Shown here piece after piece: positions 14,338-23,088 of a stretch of 47,980 nt of DNA. The position numbers and the translations under genes were made by a program. The notes under the pieces were generated by a model. That model saw only the letters and a list, made by a program, of their open reading frames with translations, made no database searches and was not told the DNA's origin. Within the stretch, counting starts at the first letter, position 1. Every line of letters starts with the position of its first letter. Where the stretch lies: assembly GCA_016208305.1 (NCBI GenBank), contig JACQYI010000085.1:1-47980 (forward strand), in the 5' to 3' direction. Source of the DNA: Oscillatoriophycideae cyanobacterium NC_groundwater_1537_Pr4_S-0.65um_50_18 (lineage in GTDB: Bacteria > Cyanobacteriota > Cyanobacteriia > Elainellales > Elainellaceae).

Positions 14338-15033
14338 ATGGCTGATACTGCGGCATTTTTAGCGGGATGTGCTGTCACAGGGGTTGCAGCTCTATTTTTA
14401 TTGCGAAACGACCTGGCCATTAGCCAGCCCAGAGTGTTGCAGTCATCTCCTGTAGAGCCTGTAGTCATGCCTTCGCAACCATCAGGCATCTTTCAAGACC
14501 CAGGGCAGGGGTGGAAGCTACAAACCCAGGTTGAGCAGCAGCAAGGCATCGCCCGCGATCTAACCGATCAGTTTCGGAAGCAGCAGAGCGACACCCAAGA
14601 TATCAAGAGTCAGCTAGAAAAGCAACAAACCCAATCCGAAGATTTGCGCGTCCAGCTCGAACGGCAGCAGCGACATACCGAGCAGCTCATTACTCAACTG
14701 CAAGAGCAGCAACGCTTGATTGATAACATGGCGGCTCAAAAGCAAGGTGAGCCAACGGCTTTGCTGCGCAACGACCCGTCTTCGGGGCAGATTCAGACCA
14801 CCATTCTCTGGATTGGCGGCGGCATCTTGCTTGTGGTTCTAGTCAGCGGTGGCCTGGTTTTAGTCGGCGTCATTGTGCTAGTGATGATGTCCTCTCGTCG
14901 TCGCCAAACCCGGACGGTACATGTGGTACACCCTGTGCCAACTCCCTACAACTTTGCAGAGCAGCCTCAGCTTTTGCCTCCGGCTCGAACTCGGATTAAG
15001 CCACCCCGGCAGGTAGATTATTACGATGAGTAA
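14338..15033 (+). CDS. Membrane-anchored glutamine-rich coiled-coil protein, 231 aa
   Basis: ATG 14338 is preferred over GTG 14305 because GGTGGAG lies 5 bases upstream. An N-terminal membrane helix (about residues 4-23, AFLAGCAVTGVAALFLL) is followed by a long QQ-rich coiled coil with near-repeats (QLEKQQTQSEDLRVQLERQQ, then HTEQLITQLQEQQ). A second membrane helix lies near residues 155-185 (ILWIGGGILLVVLVSGGLVL). The tail is basic and ends QVDYYDE. The family is not recognised; the topology suggests a coiled coil held between two membrane helices. It is 152 bases after the ABC ATPase but has no visible link to it. Confidence 0.7.
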   Translation: MADTAAFLAGCAVTGVAALFLLRNDLAISQPRVLQSSPVEPVVMPSQPSGIFQDPGQGWKLQTQVEQQQGIARDLTDQFRKQQSDTQDIKSQLEKQQTQSEDLRVQLERQQRHTEQLITQLQEQQRLIDNMAAQKQGEPTALLRNDPSSGQIQTTILWIGGGILLVVLVSGGLVLVGVIVLVMMSSRRRQTRTVHVVHPVPTPYNFAEQPQLLPPARTRIKPPRQVDYYDE

Positions 15034-15229
15034 AGCTTTAAGTAGTATTAAGCAACGGTATACTAATTGAGGCGTACCTGCATTACTAGGGCAAATTTGT
15101 CTTAGAGCATATCTGCCTTAGGTCAGATAATACTCAATATTACTGCGATTATGGCTCTCTCAGTCCGGTTCGCCATTCGCATCGATTCTGTGCGCCTTTT
15201 TTTCTTATAATCAGAGAGTTTCCTAATAC

Positions 15230-16291
15230 ATGACGATATCGACGGCAAAGATTGACAATTCGGCATCGGCCGTAGTTCCCGATCCTTCCGCCCTGAGACT
15301 CAGACATATTCTGCGCACCCTGCCCCGTGAATGCTTCCAGAAAAATCAGTTTAAAGCCTGGATGACGGCCTTAATTACGGTAGCAATGGCAGCGATCGGA
15401 TTTTTAGCTATTGCTTATTCTCCTTGGTATCTGTTGCCAATCGCCTGGATCTACACAGGTACCGCCATTACAGGCTGGTTTGTTGTGGGTCACGACTGTG
15501 GGCATCGCTCATTTGCCAACCGTCGTTGGGTCAACGATTTGGTAGGTCATGTGATGATGGCACCCTTAATCTACCCTTTTCACAGCTGGCGGATTTTGCA
15601 CAACTATCACCATGCCCATACCAACAAGCTAGAGGTAGACAACGCTTGGCAGCCGTTCACGACTGAGTTTTATGAGAGCATCGGTACCGCCAAACGTCAG
15701 GGCTATCAGGCTATTCGCGGCTGGTTTTGGTGGGTTGGGTCGATCGCCCATTGGGGGCTGATGCACTTTGACCTATCCAACTTTGAGCCAAAAGATCGCG
15801 ATAAGGTGAAGCTGTCGATCGCGTCTGTGGTGATTTTTGCGGCGATCGCTTTTCCAGCGCTCATCATCACGACAGGCTTCTGGGGCTTCGTCAAGTTTTG
15901 GCTCATGCCCTGGATGGTCTATCACTTCTGGATGAGCACCTTTACGCTAGTGCACCATACGGATGCTGAGATTCCTTTTACGCCAGCTACCCAGTGGAAT
16001 GAAGCGATGGCGCAGCTTACGGGTACGGTTCACTGCGACTATCCGCGCTGGGTTGAGTTTCTCTGCCATGACATTAACGTGCATGTACCCCACCATATTT
16101 CAACGGCGATTCCTTCCTATAACCTGCGCATGGCGCATCGCATTTTGAAAGAGAACTGGGGCGAATATATTCAAGAGCGCCAGTTCTCGCTAGGGCTAAT
16201 GAAGGAAATTGTGGAGCATTGCCATCTCTATGAGAGCGATCGCTACTACCAATCCTTTAAGGAATATCGTCAAACCTTGCCTCATTCTTAA
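15230..16291 (+). CDS. desA: Acyl-lipid delta-12 fatty acid desaturase
   Basis: An integral thylakoid or plasma-membrane desaturase that inserts the second double bond into lipid-bound C18 acyl chains using ferredoxin. The three diiron histidine boxes are complete: HDCGH (88-92), HNYHH (124-128) and HVPHH (285-289). Hydrophobic pairs lie near 45-85 and 195-240. Length (353 aa) and the spacing of the boxes fit cyanobacterial DesA rather than DesB (omega-3) or DesC (delta-9), though the regiospecificity is inferred. It is an isolated gene with a terminator at its end. The 196-base upstream spacer presumably holds its promoter; desA is usually induced by cold. Confidence 0.9.
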   Translation: MTISTAKIDNSASAVVPDPSALRLRHILRTLPRECFQKNQFKAWMTALITVAMAAIGFLAIAYSPWYLLPIAWIYTGTAITGWFVVGHDCGHRSFANRRWVNDLVGHVMMAPLIYPFHSWRILHNYHHAHTNKLEVDNAWQPFTTEFYESIGTAKRQGYQAIRGWFWWVGSIAHWGLMHFDLSNFEPKDRDKVKLSIASVVIFAAIAFPALIITTGFWGFVKFWLMPWMVYHFWMSTFTLVHHTDAEIPFTPATQWNEAMAQLTGTVHCDYPRWVEFLCHDINVHVPHHISTAIPSYNLRMAHRILKENWGEYIQERQFSLGLMKEIVEHCHLYESDRYYQSFKEYRQTLPHS

Positions 16292-16337
16292 GGGCTAGGC
16301 GGCGAATATCCACTGGCTCTGACCATAGCTTACGGTC

Positions 16338-16377
16338 AAAAAAGGCTTGAGAGATGCATTTCTCAAGCCTTTTTTTT
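16338..16377. terminator. Bidirectional terminator between desA and the S9 peptidase
   Basis: AGGCTTGAGA (16343-16352) and TCTCAAGCCT (16361-16370) pair around an 8-base loop, with A and T tracts on both sides. It separates two convergent genes. Confidence 0.9.
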
Positions 16378-16387
16378 GCAGCCGCTT

Positions 16388-18307
16388 TTAGCTGAGAATG
16401 CCCGTACTGCCTGCAATCTCACCCAACGGTTCACAACGTCCGCCCAGGTACTTGGCTAGAAACGCTTCGGCAATGCCATAGAACTGAATGCGGTTTTCGG
16501 GACGAGCAAAGCCATGCCCTTCGTCCGGATACAAAACATATTCAACGGGCTTTCCAGCATCGCGCATAGCCTGAACGATCTGGTCGCTTTCTGGCTGCTT
16601 AACCCGCGGATCGTTTGCCCCCTGACCAATCAGCAAGGGCTTCTGAATGCGATCGATAAAGAACAGGGGCGATCGCGATTTAAGGAAGTCCTCTTCGGTT
16701 TCGAGATTGCCGATGCGGTTGTACATTTGCGCCCTTAAAGGTGCCCAGTAAGGGGGAATGCTTTGCAGCAAAGTCACGATGTTGCTGGGGCCAACTATAT
16801 CTACTCCGGCAGCAAACACCTCAGGGGTAAAGGTTAGCCCCACCAGCGTGGCATAGCCCCCATAGGAGCCACCCATGATGGCAATCTTTGCCGGGTCAGA
16901 AATGCCTTCTTGCACGAGCCAATTCACGGCATCTAGCAGATCATCATGCATTTTTGCCGCCCATTCCCGGTTGCCCGCATTCAAAAACGCCTTGCCAAAG
17001 CCAGTAGAGCCTCGGAAGTTAACCTGCAAAACGGCATAGCCCCGGTTGGTCAGCCATTGGGCTTGAGGATCATAGCCCCAGGTATCTCGCGCCCAAGGCC
17101 CCCCATGCACCAGCAGCACGGTCGGCAGGTTTTGAGCTGCCATGCCGACGGGCGTAGACAGATAGCCGTGAATCGTCAAGCCATCTCTGGCGGCATAGGC
17201 GATCGGCTGCATGGCAGCCAGAGGCAGGTTTTCTAAAACTGGCTTATTGCTAAATAAAAGCTGACTGGTTTTAGTAGCGCGATCGTAGAGGTAATAGTAA
17301 ACAGGGCCATCATCGGTGGTGTACGACACCAGCCAGCGATCGTCTGCCAAAGTTCGGCTGCCAATGCTAAATTCGCCAGGGCGCACCTGGGCGATCGCGG
17401 CAAAGTCGTCGGCAATGCTGGGGTCTAAAATTTGCCATTCCAGCTTGTCTTTGTAGAAAGCAACGGCTTGCAGGGTGTGGTTAGTGGGATGCGTCACGAC
17501 GCCACCCACATCATATTGCTCGTCTTCAGCAATCACCTTTTCGTGTCGCGTGTCTAGCTCCAGAGCGATCAAGCGTTTGGCGTTGGCGTCGTGGCTGCCA
17601 ACAATGTAGAGAATTCTGCCATCTGCCGAGAAGCCGACCGCATAACCTTCGTCTTCGGCTCCCCAATGACGCAAGACATCCCAATCCTCTTCCATCACAG
17701 GCCGATACAGCAGGTCAGAACCACCGTCGGAGGTGGCAGCGATCGCCACGCGTACTCGAAACAGCGGATCGATCGTCCAGCTCACAATATTGCCAGAATT
17801 TTCGGTGTCAAAGTAGACAGCCCCCGTTTGCAAGTCAACCCGATGCACATCGAAGGTTTGGGGGTTTTTCAGGTTTAGCCCCACCAGAAATTCATTGGGA
17901 AAATCGGGGCTGAGTTCGATCGGCTGTGCCTTGACACCCTGAAACGGAGTCAGATCACGCACCCTCTGGGTTTGGATATTGACAGAGTAGCAGTGAAAAT
18001 TCTCATCGCCATCGGCATCCTGAATGTAGATCAGGTGGCTGCCATCATAAGTCCAGAAATAGCTGCGGATGCCGCGTTTTGGGTCGTTGGTAATTTTTTG
18101 GTCGTCCTGTTGGGTCTGTGGTTCCTCAGACAACAGGGTTCGCAACCAGACCTGAAGAATATTTTTGTCGTCGGGCGCAATATATGCCAGATATTGGCCA
18201 TCCGGCGAAAGCTGCGGCCGGGTGCGTTCTGGGTTGCCAAATAGAACATCTCGGGGAATCAACGGGGGTAGAGCTGCCGTTGCTGGAGAAGCGATCGCAG
18301 TTTGCAT
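16388..18307 (-). CDS. S9 family prolyl oligopeptidase-type serine peptidase
   Basis: The first ~390 residues form a beta-propeller with TolB-like repeats (RPQLSPDGQYLAYIAPDDK; VGFSADGRILYIVGSHDAN). The C-terminal alpha/beta-hydrolase domain has nucleophile S481 in GGSYGG, D566 in GANDPRVK and H598 in DEGHGF, with HGGPWARDTWGYDPQAQWL at the oxyanion region. This is the acylaminoacyl-peptidase/dipeptidyl-peptidase layout; length (639 aa) is typical. No clear secretion signal is present, so it is probably cytoplasmic and trims small peptides. It is convergent with desA. The next gene upstream on the same strand is a low-complexity hypothetical. Confidence 0.92.
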   Translation of the reverse strand: MQTAIASPATAALPPLIPRDVLFGNPERTRPQLSPDGQYLAYIAPDDKNILQVWLRTLLSEEPQTQQDDQKITNDPKRGIRSYFWTYDGSHLIYIQDADGDENFHCYSVNIQTQRVRDLTPFQGVKAQPIELSPDFPNEFLVGLNLKNPQTFDVHRVDLQTGAVYFDTENSGNIVSWTIDPLFRVRVAIAATSDGGSDLLYRPVMEEDWDVLRHWGAEDEGYAVGFSADGRILYIVGSHDANAKRLIALELDTRHEKVIAEDEQYDVGGVVTHPTNHTLQAVAFYKDKLEWQILDPSIADDFAAIAQVRPGEFSIGSRTLADDRWLVSYTTDDGPVYYYLYDRATKTSQLLFSNKPVLENLPLAAMQPIAYAARDGLTIHGYLSTPVGMAAQNLPTVLLVHGGPWARDTWGYDPQAQWLTNRGYAVLQVNFRGSTGFGKAFLNAGNREWAAKMHDDLLDAVNWLVQEGISDPAKIAIMGGSYGGYATLVGLTFTPEVFAAGVDIVGPSNIVTLLQSIPPYWAPLRAQMYNRIGNLETEEDFLKSRSPLFFIDRIQKPLLIGQGANDPRVKQPESDQIVQAMRDAGKPVEYVLYPDEGHGFARPENRIQFYGIAEAFLAKYLGGRCEPLGEIAGSTGILS

Positions 18308-18376
18308 AATTTCGCCGTGCTGCCTTGAAAAAACACTTCTTCAAGGCTAGCAACTCTCGCACCCCGATCGCGTTGA

Positions 18377-18757
18377 CTATTCAGGCAAATTTAGCCAAAA
18401 CCCGATATCTAAGAGTCCAGGGTTAGCGTTAGTGTTCTGATTTTGAGCCGGGGTTGGAGTGGGATCTGGCTCACTTGAAGCAGGCTGACTTTCGTAGGCC
18501 ATGCGCTGCAACTCAGTCACCTCCATTTCGATCATTTCTAGGGCTACGCCAATGGCTTCTACTTCAATCGCTGCTACATCGATCGCCTGAGCTTCAGGAT
18601 ATGAGTTTTGATTTTTTTGAGCCTTTCTTGTTATGGCGGGTTCGGTAGGTTGCATCGGATGGCGTTGAGCCGCTGTCCGGTAAGTAAAGCCTGATGATTG
18701 TGAGTGCCAAGCTTCTGAATTTGCGGGAGATAAGCCGTATTTTTGAGTGTCTTTCAT
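18377..18757 (-). CDS. Hypothetical low-complexity protein, 126 aa
   Basis: A polar, possibly disordered protein: the N-terminus is rich in S, Q and T, the middle has an alanine-glutamate helix (AIDVAAIEVEAIGVALEMIE), then a PDPTPTPAQNQNTNANPG linker and a hydrophobic end GLLDIGFWLNLPE. No family is recognised and no Shine-Dalgarno is seen. It points the same way as the PAS-LuxR gene upstream and the S9 peptidase downstream. A 15-base tandem repeat array lies directly upstream. The frame is uninterrupted, but the coding call is moderate. Confidence 0.45.
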   Translation of the reverse strand: MKDTQKYGLSPANSEAWHSQSSGFTYRTAAQRHPMQPTEPAITRKAQKNQNSYPEAQAIDVAAIEVEAIGVALEMIEMEVTELQRMAYESQPASSEPDPTPTPAQNQNTNANPGLLDIGFWLNLPE

Positions 18758-18780
18758 GGGGCTACTGGGGGGCTACAGTT

Positions 18781-18839
18781 TAGCGGTTGATAGATTAGCG
18801 GTTGATAGATCAGCGTTGAGAGATTAGCAGTTGACAGAT
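18781..18839 (+). repeat. Four tandem copies of a 15-base repeat
   Basis: TAGCGGTTGATAGAT occurs twice exactly, then as CAGCGTTGAGAGAT and TAGCAGTTGACAGAT. The array lies 24 bases upstream of the start of the 18377-18757 gene, so it may contain binding sites or be a slippage product. Confidence 0.85.
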
Positions 18840-18870
18840 GAAGGCACTATGGAAAAAGATATGACGCTAT

Positions 18871-18923
18871 CTGCTCAGAGCAGGGGAGATTAAGGGACAA
18901 ATACAACCCTTTGCTCTGAGCAG
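18871..18923 (-). repeat. Perfect 12-base inverted repeat after the PAS-LuxR gene
   Basis: CTGCTCAGAGCA (18871-18882) and TGCTCTGAGCAG (18912-18923) are perfect complements. An inner AAGGG/CCCTT pair could extend the structure. It lies 11 bases after the stop of the PAS-LuxR gene. No T tract follows, so it may be an RNA end-stabilising stem rather than a classic terminator. Confidence 0.6.
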
Positions 18924-18934
18924 TTTAGCTGCCG

Positions 18935-19747
18935 TTAGATGTTTGCCCATTGGGAAGCATCTCGGCGGGCATGGATGTTTTTGATGTGTTTTTTGACCGT
19001 ATCTTCGGCAATATAGAGTTTGGCAGCGATCGCTTTATACGTCAGTCCGATTCGCTTCAAAACCCAAACTTCGGTTTCTCGCTCAGTTAGGCTATAGCGC
19101 TGCGCTTCGGCATAGGCTCTGTATTGGGCAGATTGCTGCTGATCTTCTAAGGTGACTAAGAAAGCAGGATGTTCGACCTGGGGATTAAGCCAGCGAACTC
19201 GAATCCGAATCGTTGTTCCTTCCTCAGTTTGAATTTCGTCTTCAATCACAATGGTTTGCTCAAACTGGCGGCGGCTGTCCATTAAAGCTTGGCAGCATCG
19301 CCATACCTGGTGAGGAACATGCTCTGAAGCTGAGGCAGAAAGTAAGTTTTGGCAAATCTGGCGCGCGCAGCTATTGTCATAGGTAAGTTCGCCGCGATCG
19401 CTCAAGATCATAATGCCATCGGGCAGACCCTCGACTACGCCTTGCAGCAAGGTTAGATTGTTGTCTAACCGCTGAATGGGTGAGTCTGGAATCATCGATA
19501 AGTGAGCAGGTGATTGAGCAGGTGATTGAATGGACAACGGGGCAGATGATTGAAAAGTTAACGGTTTCACAATCGGTTCTGGGGGTGACGTTTTCAAAGA
19601 TGCATTTTCAGGAACGGTGTTTCGTTGAGCCTCAGAAGCTAACCGCGATCGACCTAATTTGCTAGAGGCCGATGGGCTAGCGGCTGATTTCTCAGAAACG
19701 GACTTGTTAACTACTGAGCTGTTGGCAGTTGAAATTGCAAAGTTCAT
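18935..19747 (-). CDS. PAS domain LuxR-type transcriptional regulator
   Basis: The first ~90 residues are a serine- and proline-rich disordered leader with a small repeat (QSPAQSPA). Residues about 95-205 read as a PAS domain (LLQGVVEGLPDGIMILSDRG; ELTYDNSCARQI), which could sense a small ligand or redox state. Residues about 217-265 are a LuxR-type helix-turn-helix (YSLTERETEVWVLKRIGLTY, KAIAAKLYIAEDTVKKHIKN). No receiver domain or histidine kinase is adjacent. This PAS plus LuxR layout is common in cyanobacterial orphan regulators. Targets are unknown. The gene has nearly 900 bases of upstream non-coding DNA. Confidence 0.88.
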   Translation of the reverse strand: MNFAISTANSSVVNKSVSEKSAASPSASSKLGRSRLASEAQRNTVPENASLKTSPPEPIVKPLTFQSSAPLSIQSPAQSPAHLSMIPDSPIQRLDNNLTLLQGVVEGLPDGIMILSDRGELTYDNSCARQICQNLLSASASEHVPHQVWRCCQALMDSRRQFEQTIVIEDEIQTEEGTTIRIRVRWLNPQVEHPAFLVTLEDQQQSAQYRAYAEAQRYSLTERETEVWVLKRIGLTYKAIAAKLYIAEDTVKKHIKNIHARRDASQWANI

Positions 19748-20604
19748 TGTGATGGAGGCTTTTCGCTAATGAACGGTAGATGCCTCGTGAGAACTCCAAC
19801 ATATGACAGTCTAGGACGGCACGCAGAAGGCAAAAGTTGCTCTACGTTTATCCAAATTAACAACAGGGAATTTACGGATTTTTATGGTGGTAGTTCGTTC
19901 CGAGAGGCTTAACAACAGTAAAAGTCACCTAGCCAGTCGAGCATATGTCGTCCTATGCCACTACAACAACTGCGCCTATTCTTTCCGGAAAACTGTCCTG
20001 ATCTCAACCAAGTACGGTGATCAACACTCGACCAGTTGAAAAATTGGTTGGGTTGGAATTTATTTAATTTTGAAATTTCATCCGGATTTGCAAAATGACC
20101 GATCGCTCTGCCGATTATTTTGTCTTCTCTGTTGACCTTTCAACCTTGAGATCGAGTTGCAGAAAAGCGAATGTTATCAATTATTTCGAGTTTCCGTAAT
20201 TGCGCCTCAACGCCTTGATGTCTCTTCTACTCCTCTCTCAGAAACTTACGTTTGATGCCTGTTTGAGGTATCGCCTAGCAAGCGCAACTATACGTCTAGA
20301 TAAAGTCTGGAGAGCGTCTAGAGATCGAGATTTTTGAGTAATGCTGAACTGCTTCAGCAAATCTGTAGTTCGGATCTTAGAGTTAGATCTATAGTCATCC
20401 AAAATCAAGCGTAATTGCATCCTATAGTACGGTCATGATGAACGCGATCGATAGCAAAAGAAACGATCGCACCACAACTTATTACCGCTCAAATCAGCTT
20501 GCAAGATGTTCATCATGTGATGCAAAAATACGTTACAAAAATAACATTTTTAGCTGGGTTCACAGTGGTTAAAATCAGGACATTTGTATAGGCAATATCT
20601 CTGG
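19748..20604 (-). other. Long intergenic region with one doubtful 60-aa frame
   Basis: These 857 bases carry little. A minus-strand frame at 20238-20420 encodes 60 basic helical residues (MQLRLILDDYRSNSKIRTTD onward), plausible as a micro-protein but unsupported. A perfect 10-base inverted repeat, CATGATGAAC (20434-20443) and GTTCATCATG (20508-20517), flanks a GCGATCGA-containing stretch upstream of that frame. The promoter of the PAS-LuxR gene should be near 19800-19900. Confidence 0.35.
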
Positions 20605-20652
20605 TTATTCCTCACGTTATTCATCTAATTATTCCTCACGTTATTCCTCAAG
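20605..20652 (-). repeat. Four tandem 12-base repeats at the helicase stop codon
   Basis: On the minus strand the units are CTTGAGGAATAA, CGTGAGGAATAA, TTAGATGAATAA and CGTGAGGAATAA. The first contains the helicase stop codon, and every further unit repeats an in-frame TAA. Confidence 0.85.
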
Positions 20653-22143
20653 CGTCTCCCCTTCCATCTCAGGGGCGATCGGACTTGGCTCAGTTCCATA
20701 AGAGCCGGGAGCATCGGCAGCGCGAAAGATTTCGGTAGGCTGCACTAGCTCTAGCTGACGCACAGGCTGAGGGGTCTTGGGAGATTGGCGGCGACGACGA
20801 GACACTCCTTCTTCAGTTGTTTCTTCTGCCACTACTTCATAGAGCAGCGCAAATTTTTGAGCTTGCCCCTTGCGCAATACTCGACCCAACCGCTGGATAT
20901 ATTCCCGCGCTGAGCCTGTGCCGGATAGCAAAATGGCAACACTCGCCTCTGGCACATCCACCCCTTCGTTTAGCACATGGGAAGCCACTAGCGTTTTGTA
21001 CTTGCCTTCGCGAAAGTTTTGCAAAATTTCGTGGCGCTCTTTAACGGGAGTCTGATGGGTCAGAGCCGGAATGAGAAATTCCTGCGAGATGCGGTAAACG
21101 GTAGCGTTGTCGTTGGTAAAAATCAGGGTTTGCTCAGGATGATGCTGTGCCAGTAGCTCCGCTAAAATCCGCAGCTTGCCTTCTGTACCCAGGGCGATCG
21201 CTCTGGCTTCGCGATGGGCCAGCATGGCGCGACGTCCGGCTTGAGATTGAGCGCTGGCCTGGACAAACCGCTGCCAACCCTGCATACTGCCCAGCCAAAT
21301 ATTCGATCGCTGCAAAAAGTCGTTGCGCAAGGCCGTGAGGTAATCATAGCGCTGACGTTCCAGAGGAGACAGCTCTACCTTGAGCTGAATAATTTCGTGA
21401 TGAGCCAGCGCCGTACCCGCCAAATCTTCTGCCGTGCGGTGATAGACCGTTGCCCCCAGCAAAGTGTCCAGATCCACATGTCTGCCATCCGAGCGATCGG
21501 GGGTAGCGGTCAAGCCTAAGCGATAGGGCGCGATGGCATATTCGGCAATCACGCGATTAAAGTCGCTGGGCAAATGGTGGCACTCGTCACAAATCAGCAG
21601 GGCATAGCGGTTGCCCAAAGACTCTGCATGAATGGCGGCGCTATCGTAAGTGGCAACCAAAATGGCGGTGCGATCGCGAGAGCCACCCCCCAACAGCCCA
21701 ATTTCAGCATCCGGAAAAGTGACCAGCAGACTGGCATACCACTGGTGCATCAGATCCAGAGTTGGCACGGTGATTAGCGTGCTGCGGGGCGTAGCCTGCA
21801 TCGCCATTTGCGCTAGATAGGTTTTGCCCGCTGCTGTGGGCAAAACCACGACTCCACGCCGCCCTGCTTCTTTCCAAGCCGCCAAAGCCTCCTGCTGATG
21901 CGGATAGGGCGATCGCTCTAGCTTGGCGTTGAGCTGAATTGGCGCAAAGGCTTTGGCCTCGTCAGTGAAGGCCGTACCTTCTGCCTGCAAGGTTTCCACT
22001 AGCGCTCGATATTGGATGGCAGGCACGCGAAACCGCTCAACGCGATCGTCCCAGGTGGCAAAATCGACCCAGGCTTTGCCGCGTGGCGGCGGATGCAGGA
22101 GCAGCGTGCCCCGATCGAATTTCAGCGTCGGCGTGCGGCTCAT
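20641..22143 (-). CDS. XPB/Rad25-like SF2 DNA helicase
   Basis: An ATP-dependent DNA translocase. Walker A is LPTAAGKT (101-108), motif II is DECHH (186-190), motif III LTATP (211-215) and motif VI QRLGRVLRKGQ in the C-terminal RecA fold. The first ~80 residues form a small N-terminal domain like the damage-recognition region of archaeal XPB. The C-terminus beyond about 455 is basic then acidic and probably disordered. Its ATG overlaps the stop of the upstream nuclease gene in ATGA (22140-22143), so the two are translationally coupled. Bacterial XPB is often paired with a nuclease (Bax1 in archaea); here the partner is of another, secreted type. A role in DNA repair or processing is inferred. 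Confidence 0.85.
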   Translation of the reverse strand: MSRTPTLKFDRGTLLLHPPPRGKAWVDFATWDDRVERFRVPAIQYRALVETLQAEGTAFTDEAKAFAPIQLNAKLERSPYPHQQEALAAWKEAGRRGVVVLPTAAGKTYLAQMAMQATPRSTLITVPTLDLMHQWYASLLVTFPDAEIGLLGGGSRDRTAILVATYDSAAIHAESLGNRYALLICDECHHLPSDFNRVIAEYAIAPYRLGLTATPDRSDGRHVDLDTLLGATVYHRTAEDLAGTALAHHEIIQLKVELSPLERQRYDYLTALRNDFLQRSNIWLGSMQGWQRFVQASAQSQAGRRAMLAHREARAIALGTEGKLRILAELLAQHHPEQTLIFTNDNATVYRISQEFLIPALTHQTPVKERHEILQNFREGKYKTLVASHVLNEGVDVPEASVAILLSGTGSAREYIQRLGRVLRKGQAQKFALLYEVVAEETTEEGVSRRRRQSPKTPQPVRQLELVQPTEIFRAADAPGSYGTEPSPIAPEMEGETLEE

Positions 22144-23012
22144 AGGGCTTCGATCACCGTTTGTACGGCAGGGGCAACGTTAGAGAGCAGATCATATCCC
22201 GTCAGTTTTTCTAGGGCATCGATCGAGGTTTTGAAGTCTTGCCACTTGCGATCTTTAATCCCCTGTTGGTTGGGCATATTGACGGCAATGACGCGAGTAG
22301 AGGCCGTAATGTCCGTTAGCCCTAGCCCAGGGCGATCGAGCACTACAACCACTTTCCAAGTGCTGGCTGGAACGGCCACCTTGCCCCGCCCAATCACAGA
22401 CTGCCTGCCTTTTTCGCCTATGCCCCCCGTTCCAGCCGCACCCGCAATGATATAAAGCTCTTTGCCCTGCTTGACCAAGGCGCGGCAGTAGCTTTCGAGC
22501 TGTTCCCAAGGCCCCCGGTTGTTGTCGGCAGCTTGGGGCAGAATGTTGGTCATCAAAAATACGGCTTGGCTGTCGCTGGGGTCACGGTTGCGATCGGCTG
22601 CCGGAATCACATGGCCGCGATCGAAGCCGCTGCCCGTATAGTCATTGGGGCTGACCTGATACCAGCCTTTGGGTAGGGAGGTATCTGCCGTAAACTCTGG
22701 CCGAGGCAGCGATCCCAGCCAGTTTGCATTGAGCTGCCAGCTCACCCAGTTGGGAATTCCTTTATCGCGGTTATAGGACAGGGCATACTGCGGTCGAGAA
22801 ATCAGATAGTTTTCGGGAGTAGAGAGGCTGGCGATCGCAGCGCTGGGGTTGCCCAACAGCAGGTTGGGATTGCCAATGCGGTTAATTTGGCTGACGAGCG
22901 TGGCACACCCTACGAGGCTAAGGGCGATCGCGCCGATAATTAACCCGCCGATCAGCCAGATCCTTGTCCACCTCACCCACGCCATAGCGCCACCCTGCGA
23001 ATGTTCTGCCAT
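22140..23012 (-). CDS. DNA/RNA non-specific endonuclease (NucA family), lipoprotein
   Basis: A beta-beta-alpha-Me nuclease that cuts DNA and RNA with a divalent metal. The DRGH motif is at 131-134 (catalytic H134), followed by TNILPQAADNNRGPWEQLE, the metal-binding asparagine region. Numbering uses ATG 23012; ATG 22985 with a weak AGGG is equally possible, and an earlier reading to 23129 would overlap the permease gene. A membrane helix with lipobox LVGC (C36) indicates export and lipid anchoring on the outer face of the plasma membrane. Length is normal for NucA. The stop overlaps the helicase start. The homologue NucA of Anabaena is secreted; a role in nutrient scavenging or DNA uptake is inferred. 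Confidence 0.88.
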   Translation of the reverse strand: MAEHSQGGAMAWVRWTRIWLIGGLIIGAIALSLVGCATLVSQINRIGNPNLLLGNPSAAIASLSTPENYLISRPQYALSYNRDKGIPNWVSWQLNANWLGSLPRPEFTADTSLPKGWYQVSPNDYTGSGFDRGHVIPAADRNRDPSDSQAVFLMTNILPQAADNNRGPWEQLESYCRALVKQGKELYIIAGAAGTGGIGEKGRQSVIGRGKVAVPASTWKVVVVLDRPGLGLTDITASTRVIAVNMPNQQGIKDRKWQDFKTSIDALEKLTGYDLLSNVAPAVQTVIEAL

Positions 23013-23088
23013 TCTCTCGCATCTGCTCACCCTTAGGATCGCACTGATTGAATTTCCGTTCCTCCAAGAACTGTTTTGAGAGAGGGCA

